DNA of 64,000 nucleotides, taken from positions 106,271 through 170,270 of the forward strand of contig DHOU01000010.1 in assembly GCA_002409745.1 (NCBI GenBank), read 5' to 3'. Origin of the DNA: Bacteroidales bacterium UBA5382 (GTDB lineage: Bacteria > Bacteroidota > Bacteroidia > Bacteroidales > Dysgonomonadaceae). Below the pieces are notes generated by a model. That model was not told the DNA's origin and made no database searches. It saw only the letters and a list, made by a program, of their open reading frames with translations. Both the position numbers and the translations under genes were made by a program. The number at the start of each line of letters is the position of its first letter. The stretch's first letter is position 1. Shown here piece by piece: positions 44,971-54,927 of the stretch.

Positions 44971-45843
44971 ATGACATCCTTGCTGCTTGCCCTCTTTGCC
45001 CGCATCATCGCGAATCCTTTTTCCAATGTATTCCAGAAAAAGTTGACTCTCGCGGGGCTGCACCCCTTGTGGGTCAACTTCGCCACATTCTTCATTCTGG
45101 CGTGCGCCTGTGTCCTGCCCGCCTTATCCGTAAATTGGAGTGCATTTCCGGCGGCGTTCTGGTTAAACTGCGTCATAGCCGGCACCCTGAGCGCATCCGG
45201 CAACGGGTTTCTGGTGAAAGCCTTGCAGCAGGGCGACTTATCGGTATTGGGCCCCATCAACTCGTACAAACCGGTCGTCAGCCTCATCGGCGGTATTTTT
45301 TTATTGGGTGAATTGCCGGAAGCCGGAGCGCTGGCGGGCATCGCGCTCATCGTCGCAGGCAGCTATTTTGTGCTCGACATCAAGCAGGCAGGCGTCACGG
45401 TGAAAATAGGAAGACGTCCGGAAGTCGTTTACCGGATGGCCGCCATGGTATTGACCGCCATCGAGGCGCTCTTCATCAAAAAGATTATCGTACAAAGCAG
45501 CGTGCCCGTATCCTTTATCGTATGGTGCGGTTTCGGCGCCTTGTTTTCAGCCTTATTGCTGCCGGTGTTCGGCATTCGCTTCACCGCACAGTTGCGCAAA
45601 AGCCGGCCATCGAATGTACGATTGTTTGTAGCCCTTGCGGCTACGGTAGGACTGATGCAAGCGACCACGAATTATGTTTTTGCCCGCATGAACGTGAGTT
45701 ACGCCCTGGCGCTGTTTCAATTATCGGCGATGGTGTCGGTGGTGTTGGGGTGGAAGATTTTCCATGAGAAGAATATCCGTAGAAAATTGGGCGGTGCGGC
45801 CCTGATGATGGCGGGAGCAGTACTCATCATCCTTACAAATTGA
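44971..45843 (+). CDS. EamA/DMT-family transporter
   Basis: 290 residues from ATG 44971, placed after the -7 box; the frame is open upstream but overlaps the divergent OPT gene. Ten hydrophobic helices in two EamA halves are visible, with LGPINSYKPVVSLIGGIFLLGELPEAGALAGIALIVAGSYFVL ending the first half and the equivalent LSAMVSVVLGWKIFHEKN...LGGAALMMAGAVLII ending the second. Members export amino acids, sugars or other metabolites, and the substrate is not predictable. A terminator follows at 45892. Confidence 0.9.
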   Translation: MTSLLLALFARIIANPFSNVFQKKLTLAGLHPLWVNFATFFILACACVLPALSVNWSAFPAAFWLNCVIAGTLSASGNGFLVKALQQGDLSVLGPINSYKPVVSLIGGIFLLGELPEAGALAGIALIVAGSYFVLDIKQAGVTVKIGRRPEVVYRMAAMVLTAIEALFIKKIIVQSSVPVSFIVWCGFGALFSALLLPVFGIRFTAQLRKSRPSNVRLFVALAATVGLMQATTNYVFARMNVSYALALFQLSAMVSVVLGWKIFHEKNIRRKLGGAALMMAGAVLIILTN

Positions 45844-45891
45844 CATCCATAACCGGCATCTGCGAACCAACTGACACTTCCAAACAGGAAC

Positions 45892-45913
45892 TACCATAAA
45901 TATGGTATTTTTT
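45892..45913 (+). terminator. Rho-independent terminator after the EamA gene
   Basis: TACCATA (45892-45898) and TATGGTA (45901-45907) pair around AA and are followed by TTTTTT. The stem is short but clean. Confidence 0.7.
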
Positions 45914-45934
45914 ATAGAAACAGGGCATTTTTAT

Positions 45935-45964
45935 TTTGCCGGAATAAAAATAGAATTACCTTTG
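45935..45964 (+). promoter_or_regulatory. Promoter of the cysteine-leader / cysK region
   Basis: TTTG at 45935-45938 (-33) and TACCTTTG at 45957-45964 (-7) are 18 bp apart, a near-ideal Bacteroidetes promoter. The predicted transcript would start about 45972 and read first the leader frame at 46028. Confidence 0.75.
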
Positions 45965-46027
45965 TGTCGTGATGGTCATCGCACCACTCATACTTTTTTA
46001 AGAAAAATCGTATAAAATAACAGATCA

Positions 46028-46156
46028 ATGAATTCTTCATTCACCGTATACAGCAACAGTCTTCGCATCTCGCTTCGTGCGATGTGTTGTTGCATGTCTA
46101 TGGACATGCCTCGGCTGCGGTATCGGAAGAAAAAAAGAATCGTCGGACTGTTTTAG
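46028..46156 (+). CDS. Candidate regulatory leader peptide with a Cys-Cys-Cys run
   Basis: A 42-residue frame from ATG 46028: it begins MNSSFTVYSNSLRISLRAM, then CCC (46085-46093), then MSMDM, and ends in a basic stretch before TAG at 46154. Three consecutive Cys codons followed by three Met codons within five, upstream of cysteine and methionine biosynthesis genes, suggest ribosome-mediated attenuation. A promoter lies at 45935 and a strong terminator at 46185 between it and cysK. Expression is not shown; the case rests on residue content and position. Confidence 0.6.
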   Translation: MNSSFTVYSNSLRISLRAMCCCMSMDMPRLRYRKKKRIVGLF

Positions 46157-46184
46157 TATAATTGTAAAACTAAACTCACGAAAG

Positions 46185-46217
46185 GCTCTTCCGAATAGTA
46201 TCGGAAGGGCTTTTTTT
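46185..46217 (+). terminator. Terminator (possible attenuator) between the Cys leader and cysK
   Basis: GCTCTTCCGA (46185-46194) pairs with TCGGAAGGGC (46201-46210), 9 of 10 positions plus a wobble, followed by seven T. It lies 29 bp after the leader stop and 173 bp before cysK. Confidence 0.85.
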
Positions 46218-46227
46218 ATATAATAAT

Positions 46228-46376
46228 TCAAGTTTCGCAGGGGACTTTAAAAAATGACAAATGACGAATGACAAATGACGAATTGCAAATTACGAACAGC
46301 TAGGAGTATGAAGTAATCGGTAAAAGGTAACTGTAAACTGCAAACTTTCAGGCGGAAGAATAACTCACAAAACTTA
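46228..46376 (+). repeat. Copy 3 of the inverted-end, 7-bp-periodic element
   Basis: TCAAGTTTCGCAG at 46228-46240, GGGACTTTAA, heptamers (AAATGAC/GAATGAC then drifting), GAACAGCTAGGAGTATGAAG, AAACTTTCAGGCGG, and a diverged right end CTCACAAAACTTAA. The same parts occur in the same order in copies 1 and 2. It separates the terminator from cysK, ending 13 bp before the ATG. Confidence 0.8.
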
Positions 46377-46389
46377 AAAAATAAACAAT

Positions 46390-47337
46390 ATGGCTAACAT
46401 TGCAAAAAAACTCACAGATTTAATTGGCAACACTCCCCTACTGGAGTTGACGAAGTATGGCGAAACACATCACCTTGGCGCGCATGTAATTGCTAAGTTG
46501 GAATACTTTAACCCCGCATCGAGCGTCAAAGACCGCATTGCGTTGGCAATGGTCGAAGATGCCGAACGGGCAGGCGTCCTGAAGCACGACAATGAACTCA
46601 TCGAACCCACCAGTGGCAACACCGGTATCGGATTGGCTTTTGTTGCGGCAATAAAAGGATACAAACTAACGCTCACCATGCCCGACACCATGAGCGTGGA
46701 ACGCCGCAACTTACTGAAAGCTTTAGGCGCACACATCGTGCTGACGCCCGGCGCGGAAGGAATGAAAGGCGCCGTGGGCAAGGCGGAAGAACTGCAACGC
46801 GCGAACCCGAAAGCTGTCATCCTGCAACAGTTCTCCAACCCCGCCAATCCCGAAGTACATAAGAAGACAACCGCCGAAGAAATATGGCGCGACACCGACG
46901 GGAAGGTCGATATCTTTGTCGCCGGCGTGGGAACGGGTGGAACCATCAGCGGTGTAGGCGAAGTACTGAAAAAATATAAACCCGGCGTGCAAATCATCGC
47001 TGTCGAACCTGCCGACTCGCCCGTGCTGGCGGGTGGAAAATCGGGCCCCCACAAAATACAAGGCATCGGGCCGGGATTCGTTCCCCAAACGTATAACCCG
47101 GATGTGGTCGATGAAATTGTACATGTGTCGAATGACGATGCCATCCGCACAGGGCGCGAACTGGCCCGGCAAGAAGGGCTGCTGGTAGGTATCTCGTCGG
47201 GAGCGGCGGCTTTCGCGGCGGCCGAAGTAGCCAAACGACCCGAAAATAAGGGAAAAAACATCGTCGTGATACTTCCCGATACGGGCGAACGTTATCTGTC
47301 GACATTGCTGTACGCATTCGACGAACATCCGCTTTAA
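46390..47337 (+). CDS. cysK: Cysteine synthase A (O-acetylserine sulfhydrylase)
   Basis: 315 residues. A PLP enzyme that makes cysteine from O-acetylserine and sulfide. PLP lysine in SSVKDRIA (about residue 43), substrate loop PTSGNTGIG, and phosphate loop [10 protein letters not shown] are intact, and the C-terminal DTGERYLST is typical. It is followed by metY 116 bp later, with a structured spacer. A second, shorter cysK-like gene sits at 54928 next to epsC. This copy may serve direct sulfide assimilation under control of the upstream leader (inference). Confidence 0.96.
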   Translation: MANIAKKLTDLIGNTPLLELTKYGETHHLGAHVIAKLEYFNPASSVKDRIALAMVEDAERAGVLKHDNELIEPTSGNTGIGLAFVAAIKGYKLTLTMPDTMSVERRNLLKALGAHIVLTPGAEGMKGAVGKAEELQRANPKAVILQQFSNPANPEVHKKTTAEEIWRDTDGKVDIFVAGVGTGGTISGVGEVLKKYKPGVQIIAVEPADSPVLAGGKSGPHKIQGIGPGFVPQTYNPDVVDEIVHVSNDDAIRTGRELARQEGLLVGISSGAAAFAAAEVAKRPENKGKNIVVILPDTGERYLSTLLYAFDEHPL

Positions 47338-47365
47338 CCCGCATTCAAACATTATTTACCGGTAA

Positions 47366-47416
47366 GCGGCGGGTATGCCACAGGGGCTTAGGTGGGTTTG
47401 CCCCTTTACCCGCCGC
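47366..47416 (+). other. Stable stem-loop between cysK and metY
   Basis: GCGGCGGGTA (47366-47375) pairs with TACCCGCCGC (47407-47416). Inside it AGGGGC pairs with GCCCCT around a 12-nt loop. No T-run follows, so it may be an RNA-stabilising or processing structure, or a weak attenuator. Confidence 0.75.
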
Positions 47417-47432
47417 CACATCCGGTCGATGA

Positions 47433-48758
<1,326 letters not shown>

Positions 48759-48781
48759 GATTGTTTTTCTGGTTTTTTTAC

Positions 48782-48817
48782 AGCCGGCGGGCCGCCTCAA
48801 GCCCGACCGGCTTTCTT
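48782..48817 (+). terminator. Rho-independent terminator after metY
   Basis: AGCCGG and CCGGCT form the base of the stem with an inner GGGC/GCCC pairing, followed by TTTCTT. It lies about 24 bp after the metY stop. Confidence 0.7.
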
Positions 48818-48855
48818 GTGTCGAGAAATAGGGAAAGGACTCGTAAGAAGCAAAA

Positions 48856-49683
48856 TCATTTGATATCGATCGATTCGATAATCCGGCGGAGAATTTTTTC
48901 ACCTTCTTTATCATTCCCCTTGACAAGCCCTATCAACGTCCAATAAGTAACGCCTTGAGTTAATCCGACACCGAAAAAATCCACATCCTGTCCATTCATC
49001 TTAAAAGAACCGGAAAGCCGGTATCCCGACACCGATTCAACGGAATACATCTCTACATCATACACAAAATCGGTTATGCCGGGTTGGCTTTTAAGGCCGT
49101 TAGCACTGCCTTCCGCCGCTCCGAGCAGGTTGAAATCGATTCCGGGTTTATAAATAATGGTAGTTCCCGTTAACGTTATAGCCTCGTTATCCGAGTTTTC
49201 ATATATCTCCATGCTTTCGACCATCGCTTCAAGAGACTCCGGCAACCCCTCGTCCGGACTCTTCACCAATCTCCAGGGAGCCTCGAAAGTCAGCCACTCA
49301 TTGCCCATAGATTGTTTCACCCACTCCTGTTTCATTATCTTTGTTGAAGATTTTTTATTGTTTTTCAAGGCATCGACAGCGGAAGAGCCTAACCATCCAC
49401 CCACGAGAGCACATATGGTAGTGGTAACCACAATCCATATTTTTTCTTTAAGGGAGCGGTCGCGAAGGGTCCGGGTCTTTTTTTTCGGCACTTCGGGCGG
49501 GAATTGGCTTTCGGTGATACACACTGCATTTTTGTAGTCTTCAAAACTTTTTCCGGGATTGCGGGGTTGCCATTCGGTGAAATTATTGTCCATCTTTTTG
49601 CCGCAAGACGAACAGAGCACGCTATAGGGCGAATTCATCTCGTTGAGATGTCCGCAATGATTGCATTTCAAATAATAAGGCAT
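48856..49683 (-). CDS. Zinc-ribbon membrane protein, hypothetical
   Basis: 275 residues. An N-terminal zinc ribbon (Cys7, Cys10, Cys24, Cys27), then a basic linker, one membrane helix (about 83-105, IWIVVTTTICALVGGWLGSSA), and a C-terminal extracytoplasmic domain (about 120-275) rich in beta strands with no recognised motif. The topology puts the ribbon in the cytoplasm. It is monocistronic and convergent with metY. Function unknown. Confidence 0.72.
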   Translation of the reverse strand: MPYYLKCNHCGHLNEMNSPYSVLCSSCGKKMDNNFTEWQPRNPGKSFEDYKNAVCITESQFPPEVPKKKTRTLRDRSLKEKIWIVVTTTICALVGGWLGSSAVDALKNNKKSSTKIMKQEWVKQSMGNEWLTFEAPWRLVKSPDEGLPESLEAMVESMEIYENSDNEAITLTGTTIIYKPGIDFNLLGAAEGSANGLKSQPGITDFVYDVEMYSVESVSGYRLSGSFKMNGQDVDFFGVGLTQGVTYWTLIGLVKGNDKEGEKILRRIIESIDIK

Positions 49684-49866
49684 ATAAATATCTATTGGAT
49701 TAGCTACACAAAAGTACCATTTTTTTCATCCCCGCCTTTCTATTTCGAAAAAATATCAACGGAATACTTTCTCAAAAACAATTTTCTCCGGCAACATCGA
49801 TAGTATGCAGGAAGAAAGGAAGAAAAATTCATTGAAGGAAAAGATAACGACAAAATGATGTTGTAA

Positions 49867-50217
49867 AAAGGAAGAAATAAAAAGGAGAAATACAGAACAA
49901 AGAGCATTTTTGTGAAAATATCTCTCTATAAATTCAAAACAGAGGGGTCATTTGTGAAAATATGCTCCTAAAAAGTAAAAACGAGACTATCGTTTGTGAA
50001 AATAGGATCGACGATTGTGAAAATGTTTCTCATATTTGTAAAAACAAGAAAGTGTTTTATTAAAACATAGGCGTCGGAAAGGAAAAAAGGGTTGAGAATG
50101 GACGAAAGCAAGGACATGGTAGACAGAATTAAATACAAAGTGGCCGAAATAGGAGACAAGCAAGTCGATATAAAGGCTAAAGGAATCAAAATAATAGCCT
50201 GGGAAATCGATAAATGA
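49867..50217 (+). pseudogene. Decayed gene built of 21-bp (heptad) repeats
   Basis: TTGTGAAAATA-like motifs start at 49910, 49952, 49994, 50015 and 50036, a 21-bp grid. In one frame this gives heptads with Ile, Thr or Met in position 4 (SFVKICS, SFVKIGS, IFVKTRK), interrupted by two stops. The same frame continues at 50098 into an intact 39-codon end (MDESKDMVDRIKYK..VAEIGDK..) that keeps the heptads with Ile in position 4. It looks like a once longer tandem-repeat protein gene now eroded. The 5' end is not identifiable. Confidence 0.5.
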
Positions 50218-50255
50218 AACGATATGGAGAAATTGGTCTCCAGCGACTGTCCTTT

Positions 50256-50372
50256 TCTTCATCGTTCATCGTTCATCGTTCATACTTCATCCTTCATCCT
50301 TCATCGTTCATCGTTCTTCGTTCTTCGTTCTTCGTTCTTCGTTCATACTTCATACATCATACTTCATCCTTC
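50256..50372 (-). repeat. 7-bp-periodic repeat (GTTCATC/GTTCTTC units) reaching the rdgB stop
   Basis: About 16 consecutive heptamers (CTTCATC, GTTCATC, GTTCTTC, GTTCATA, CATCATA), reverse-complement relatives of the ATGAACT units at 1668. The tract runs into the last codons of rdgB. Confidence 0.85.
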
Positions 50373-50951
50373 AGCTTGCTCCATTAAGAAGGCAACCAGC
50401 TTATCGGAGGCAACGGCGCGATGGCTGATGATGTTTTTCACCTCATCACCCAACTCGGCAAAGGTCTTATCGTATCCTTCGGGGATAAACAGCGGGTCGT
50501 AACCGAAGCCGCCGGAGCCGCGTTTCTCCGTAGCAATCACACCCTGAATCTCCCCCTCGAAAAAATGCGTGTCGCCGTTCATCAGCAGGGCAATCACCGT
50601 GCGGAAGCGGGCGCGACGTTCCGAAACGCCTTCGAGGGCGCTCAACAACTTGCACATGTTGTCTTCGGGGCGGCAACCTTCGCCGGCATAACGCGACGAG
50701 TACACGCCCGGGGCGTTGTCCAAGGCCTGTACTTCGAGACCCGAATCGTCCGAAAAGCAATCATACCCGTAGCGGTCTTTCACATGGCGCGCCTTGATGA
50801 GGGCGTTCGCGCGAAACGTATCGCCCGTCTCGGGAATATCGTCGTGGCAGCCGATATCGGCTAAGCTTAAGATACGTAAACGCCCCTCCGTTATCTTGCG
50901 AATCTCGTCGAGCTTATGTTTATTATTGGTAGCAAATACAATTTCTTTCAT
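50364..50951 (-). CDS. rdgB: XTP/dITP diphosphatase (non-canonical purine NTP pyrophosphatase)
   Basis: 195 residues from ATG 50951 ([17 protein letters not shown]). The 16 upstream codons come from repeat DNA and are not part of the family. [36 protein letters not shown] and [22 protein letters not shown] are the Ham1/RdgB signature blocks. It removes deaminated purine nucleotides from the pool. Periodic repeats flank it on both sides, and the downstream one forms the stop-codon region. Confidence 0.95.
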   Translation of the reverse strand: MKEIVFATNNKHKLDEIRKITEGRLRILSLADIGCHDDIPETGDTFRANALIKARHVKDRYGYDCFSDDSGLEVQALDNAPGVYSSRYAGEGCRPEDNMCKLLSALEGVSERRARFRTVIALLMNGDTHFFEGEIQGVIATEKRGSGGFGYDPLFIPEGYDKTFAELGDEVKNIISHRAVASDKLVAFLMEQAEG

Positions 50952-51063
50952 ATAATGTCTCCGGTCGCCAGTCTTCAGTCTCCGGTCTTTAGACTTCATT
51001 CGTAATCCGTAATCCGTAATTAGTAATTCGTAATTTATAATTCGTAATTTGTAATTCGTAATT
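50952..51063 (-). repeat. 7-bp-periodic repeat between porW-like gene and rdgB
   Basis: Heptamers GGTCGCC, AGTCTTC, AGTCTCC, GGTCTTT, AGACTTC, ATTCGTA, ATCCGTA, ATTCGTA, ATTTGTA follow in phase. The unit drifts from a GTCTCC type to an ATTCGTA type, as at 55837. Confidence 0.85.
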
Positions 51064-51064
51064 T

Positions 51065-54000
51065 CTATCGCTCTCTCAGCCGTTGTTCGCGTTCCTGTTG
51101 GCGACGTTTCAAATCCTCTTCCCGTCGACGCAGTTTTTCCTGCCGTTCCTGCTCGCGTTGGCGAATTTTCTCCTTACGCTCTCGCTCCCGTTCTTTCAAC
51201 AACGTCTTGCGATCCTTCTGTTGTTCCGTTTCCTGCCGTTGACGCTGCAAAGCTTCTTCGGCCTTGCGTTGCAACTCCCCTTCACGCTGCGCAGCATTAA
51301 GGGGCACGGCCTTTTCCTGTGGAAGCGGCTGCGGACGGATAACCTCAGGTGCGATCTTTTCGGGTTCCAAAGGTACAATCTTTTCCGTTTCCTGCGGTAC
51401 GATTTCAGCTTCTTTTTGGATGATGGACGGCGGTTCTTCGGCTTCATCCGTTTGCAGGGAATCCGCAACCGCCAGTATGGCAAGCGGTTCGGCAAGCAGG
51501 ATGTCCTCTGCGCCCGAAGAAAGACTGTCGGTATAAAAGACGATATAGGAAGCGAGCGTCTTTCCCTGCGACAACCGCCGGAGGTTCTCCCCCGAAATAA
51601 CCAGCGGCAGGATTCCGCGCGCCTCGACGGCATGGAAAGCGCTGTCCGACGCGGCCATCTGCGCATACCGCTGCGCCTCGCTCAGCGAACGGAACGGACT
51701 GATACGAAGCGCTTCGCCTCCGGCAACCCGGATAAACGATAAATCGAAGGCGCGAAGTTGAAACCGGGAGAAATTGAAATCGGCCGCAGCGAACAGCAGT
51801 TCGTTCTTTCGCACCGATGATTCTTGCATCACCAATAAATAGGCGTGAGGAGCATCGCGCCCGACGCTAAAGGATACGGTATCGGCCGCCACAAAACTTT
51901 CGGATGCCGTACCAGGTACCGTCTTCTCGCGGCCACGCCGGAAGTCGACAATAGCCGATGCGCCCGTAACGATGTCGCGTCCTTCGGCCAAGCCTGCGAT
52001 AACCGGTTCGGCTATGCTCGCCGCAGGACTCTCCGGATAGGCTTCCCTCAACTTCTTCAATGCCCCGGCGGCTTTCTCCGCATCGCCCGTCTGCACATAC
52101 GACAAGCCTTCAAGCAACATAAACTGAGGCATCAGCGACGAGTGTCCGAACAGGCTCTCGAAATAGGTGTAGAGCGACTGCACCTTTTGCGCCTCGCCGC
52201 GGCGATACGCCTGGTAAGCTTCCTGATACAGCGAATCCTGCACGCCCGCATAGTTCTCCAATACCCGGCGGTAATCGGGCGACGAAAGAAACGTCGACCT
52301 CCCATCGCCGGGATACTCCGCCAACAAATGCCTGCGGTAGGTTTCGGCCGTCGCCGTATCGCCGAGGCGCAAATAAAGCAGATAGAGTTGATAATAGACA
52401 TCGGGACGGCGGGGGCTGCCGGGGAAGTCGTTCAGATAGCGGCGGAAAGTTCGCGCCGCATAGTCATAGTCCTGAAGGCGATCCTTCAGTATCGCCCCCA
52501 TCGGGAACAGATTTTCTTCGATGATGCGGTTTGAGGCAGCCAATGCTTCGGGGGTCGACGGAAGCTGTTGCAGATAATAGTCGCGCTGCAACGGATCGGC
52601 CGCGCGCAGAGCGGCGGAAGCGACTGCCGCCCCTTCTCCGGCGGGAGGAATGTCTGCAACGTCCGTATCCGGAAAAGCGGCATCCCCGACAGGCAAGCTT
52701 CCGGGTGTAGCCGACAGGCGCCAGTTGTCTTCCAGCGCGCGGTTGCCCCATCGGCGGCGGAATTCGCTCTTGCCCTGAGCCACTAAAGCGGGTGCATCAA
52801 AATAAAACGTCCCTCCGTCGGCCTTGGCGGCTAACGCGGCGGCAGCTTCGGCCGACGAAAGCGAAGAAGGGTTTTGCTCTGTTCCCCGCAAGGACATTCC
52901 GGCCAGATAGGCTTCGCGTTCCGCATCGGTTTGCGTCTTCTTCCACTCCGCGATGCGCCGGTCGATACGCTCCAACTGAACAGTACGAGGCAACGAAACC
53001 ATTTCCTGTAGACTATCCTGTTCCTGTACGGCAATCATATGCGGCACCAGGGCGCCCAACACCTCCGCCCGATCGCGGACGCGGATATATTCAGGGTGGC
53101 TCTCGGGTAGCAGGGCCACAGCGGCGGTAAAGACCGGCCCGGCCTTTACATAGTCTTTCCGGGCAAAATAAATATCGCCCAGCTTCACCATTGCCAATGC
53201 GGCATAGAGACTGTTCTGCGGGTCGGAGGCGCCCGCGAGGTGCAAATGTTCGATTGCCTGCGCCGTGTCGTTGCGAAGCAGGTAACCGGCACCCACCGCA
53301 TAATGGATGCCGTCGCGGTACGGTTTGTTTTTCGCGCTGCCCGCCATGCGTTCCAACCGTTGTATAATCGTTTTTTGATGCGCAGGCAAGTCCAAAGCCG
53401 ATTGTCGTATCAACGCATGAATCGCTAACTCGTAAGGCGTGCCGAGCCCTTTCACCGACTCGAAAGCGTCGTAGGCTTCGGCATCGCGTCCCAACGCGGC
53501 ATACGTCTGCCCCAACAAGTACCGCAGTCGCATCTTCTGCCGGCTGTTTTTGTCCTTCTCGATCACCTTGCGCAGATAAGGCAATGCCGCGGGGTAATCT
53601 TTCTTCCGCAGCAAATAATAGGCATACGTTTCGGCAAACAAGTCGTCCAGCCGGCCCGCAAGCTTCCGTTGCCGAAGCAGATATGCCATATTGTCGGCAT
53701 CGTAGTTCCAACCCGTTTCGGCATACGCGCGCAGCATTTCTATCTGCACTTCCGACAACAGGTCGATGTCTTCGTCGAACAGCCGCAGCATTTGCGAAAA
53801 GACCGCCAGTCCTTTCTCATATTCACGGTTTTGGACATACGCTTTGCCCATCAACAACCAGGCATTCTTGATAAACGGATTGAATTCATCCTGCCGGAGC
53901 CATTCACGGTAAGCCTGTGTGTACGGACGCGACCGGTCGCGGCGGGGTTTGACCGAAATGGAATGTTCGCGGATAGCCTTTGCGGTTTTCTCTATCACCA

Positions 54001-54271
54001 CATCGAAAGCCCCGTCACCCTTCGAAGGAATGCTGTCGATCTTTACCGGATAAAGCGGCAGCAATTCCGAATAATCTTCCTGAAAGGCTTCGTAACGGGC
54101 CTCCAGCGCATCATCATAAGCTTGTTGAGCGTTGAAAAAAACATTGTAACGGGTGGTAAGTTCATGAAAAGCGCGTGTACCGGCCGTGTTCTTACGGGTC
54201 GAACATCCGGCCCACGCCGTGCCGATCATCACCGCAAGCATCCATCGCACCATTCCGCCTTGTCGTATCAC
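51065..54271 (-). CDS. TPR lipoprotein, PorW/SprE-like (type IX secretion)
   Basis: 1068 residues from ATG 54271 (ATG 54253 also possible). Lipobox AWAGC, Cys23. The following [24 protein letters not shown] is the hallmark start of PorW/SprE-type lipoproteins. Tetratricopeptide helices fill much of residues 110-400 and 590-750. A Pro/Glu-rich linker (about 960-990) leads to a long charged coiled coil ending in [10 protein letters not shown]. PorW/SprE is needed for the Bacteroidetes type IX secretion system. No other por/gld genes are in the window, so T9SS activity cannot be judged here. Confidence 0.85.
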   Translation of the reverse strand: MIRQGGMVRWMLAVMIGTAWAGCSTRKNTAGTRAFHELTTRYNVFFNAQQAYDDALEARYEAFQEDYSELLPLYPVKIDSIPSKGDGAFDVVIEKTAKAIREHSISVKPRRDRSRPYTQAYREWLRQDEFNPFIKNAWLLMGKAYVQNREYEKGLAVFSQMLRLFDEDIDLLSEVQIEMLRAYAETGWNYDADNMAYLLRQRKLAGRLDDLFAETYAYYLLRKKDYPAALPYLRKVIEKDKNSRQKMRLRYLLGQTYAALGRDAEAYDAFESVKGLGTPYELAIHALIRQSALDLPAHQKTIIQRLERMAGSAKNKPYRDGIHYAVGAGYLLRNDTAQAIEHLHLAGASDPQNSLYAALAMVKLGDIYFARKDYVKAGPVFTAAVALLPESHPEYIRVRDRAEVLGALVPHMIAVQEQDSLQEMVSLPRTVQLERIDRRIAEWKKTQTDAEREAYLAGMSLRGTEQNPSSLSSAEAAAALAAKADGGTFYFDAPALVAQGKSEFRRRWGNRALEDNWRLSATPGSLPVGDAAFPDTDVADIPPAGEGAAVASAALRAADPLQRDYYLQQLPSTPEALAASNRIIEENLFPMGAILKDRLQDYDYAARTFRRYLNDFPGSPRRPDVYYQLYLLYLRLGDTATAETYRRHLLAEYPGDGRSTFLSSPDYRRVLENYAGVQDSLYQEAYQAYRRGEAQKVQSLYTYFESLFGHSSLMPQFMLLEGLSYVQTGDAEKAAGALKKLREAYPESPAASIAEPVIAGLAEGRDIVTGASAIVDFRRGREKTVPGTASESFVAADTVSFSVGRDAPHAYLLVMQESSVRKNELLFAAADFNFSRFQLRAFDLSFIRVAGGEALRISPFRSLSEAQRYAQMAASDSAFHAVEARGILPLVISGENLRRLSQGKTLASYIVFYTDSLSSGAEDILLAEPLAILAVADSLQTDEAEEPPSIIQKEAEIVPQETEKIVPLEPEKIAPEVIRPQPLPQEKAVPLNAAQREGELQRKAEEALQRQRQETEQQKDRKTLLKERERERKEKIRQREQERQEKLRRREEDLKRRQQEREQRLRER

Positions 54272-54417
54272 CCGCTCGTCTGTTTTTTGTTTCTTTTATG
54301 ATAACTCAAAAAACAAGCTTTTAGTATATTTTTGATTTCCTCTTTTTAAGGATAAAGAGCCGATAGGATAAGACGAAGATAGATCGATGACACACTCTGT
54401 TACCGGAATTTCAATTA

Positions 54418-54726
54418 TCAAGGCCTGCTGTCAGGATTACGGTGCGTATGGAAAATCGAATAGACGCCCACCTCGCCTTCCCTAACTTCATAAATGATGA
54501 TATAAGGAAATTTCCTCAAGAAAACTTCCCTGTATAGACTTCTTTTTAAAGGATATTGTAACGAATTTTGTTGAATGCTTTCCAAATACTCTTGCACCTT
54601 GTTCAAGAATATCAGTTCCAATCCTTTCTGCCGGCTTTCATACCATTCGACCGCTTTCGACAAAACATTTTCAGCCCTGTCTACAAACTCATGAATTCTT
54701 TTTCTGATGGCCAGGTTTGTATCCAT
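54418..54726 (-). CDS. RelE/ParE-family toxin, apparently without antitoxin
   Basis: 102 residues. The AVEWYESRQKGLELIFLNKVQEYLESI helix pair and the YPLKRSLYREVFLRKFPYIIIYEV strand block are typical of the ParE-like RelE superfamily, ending in VYSIFHTHRNPDSRP. The first 22 residues (MDTNLAIRKRIHEFVDRAENVL) are less typical and may be a replaced N-terminus. No antitoxin frame is present in the 200 bp upstream or directly downstream. It is either a solitary toxin or one that has lost activity. Confidence 0.8.
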   Translation of the reverse strand: MDTNLAIRKRIHEFVDRAENVLSKAVEWYESRQKGLELIFLNKVQEYLESIQQNSLQYPLKRSLYREVFLRKFPYIIIYEVREGEVGVYSIFHTHRNPDSRP

Positions 54727-54830
54727 AATCTTTTCAATTTATTTCTTACACAGGTAACACTAACTACCCGACTTTACGCAATTATCGTTGAACAAATACC
54801 TTCGCTGTGATAGTGAACAGCGGTTCTGTT

Positions 54831-54861
54831 CCGGAAGTGCCGCTCATAGCCGACGCCCCGG
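54831..54861. repeat. REP-like palindrome, copy D
   Basis: CCGGAAGTGCCGCT and CCGACGCCCCGG form an imperfect stem with the layout of the palindromes at 17777 and 21227. It lies downstream of the epsC/cysK operon. Confidence 0.65.
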
Positions 54862-54873
54862 CCGCACGAAAAC

Positions 54874-54905
54874 TTCGGGCACGAATTTCCTGATTCGTGC
54901 CCGAA
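54874..54905 (-). terminator. Terminator after the epsC-cysK operon
   Basis: TTCGGGCACGAAT (54874-54886) pairs perfectly with ATTCGTGCCCGAA (54893-54905) over a 6-nt loop. On the minus strand it is followed by GTTTTC and lies 23 bp after the cysK stop. Confidence 0.85.
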
Positions 54906-54927
54906 GCATCCATTCCGTGTCCCAATC

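Noticed and set aside
46037..46231. 64-codon minus-strand frame opposite the Cys leader
   Set aside because: It runs through the terminator hairpin and has no promoter or motif; the plus-strand leader fits the context better.
45965..46390. SAM or other known riboswitch upstream of cysK
   Set aside because: No SAM-I type core or other riboswitch signature was recognised; the Cys-run frame and terminator explain the region better.
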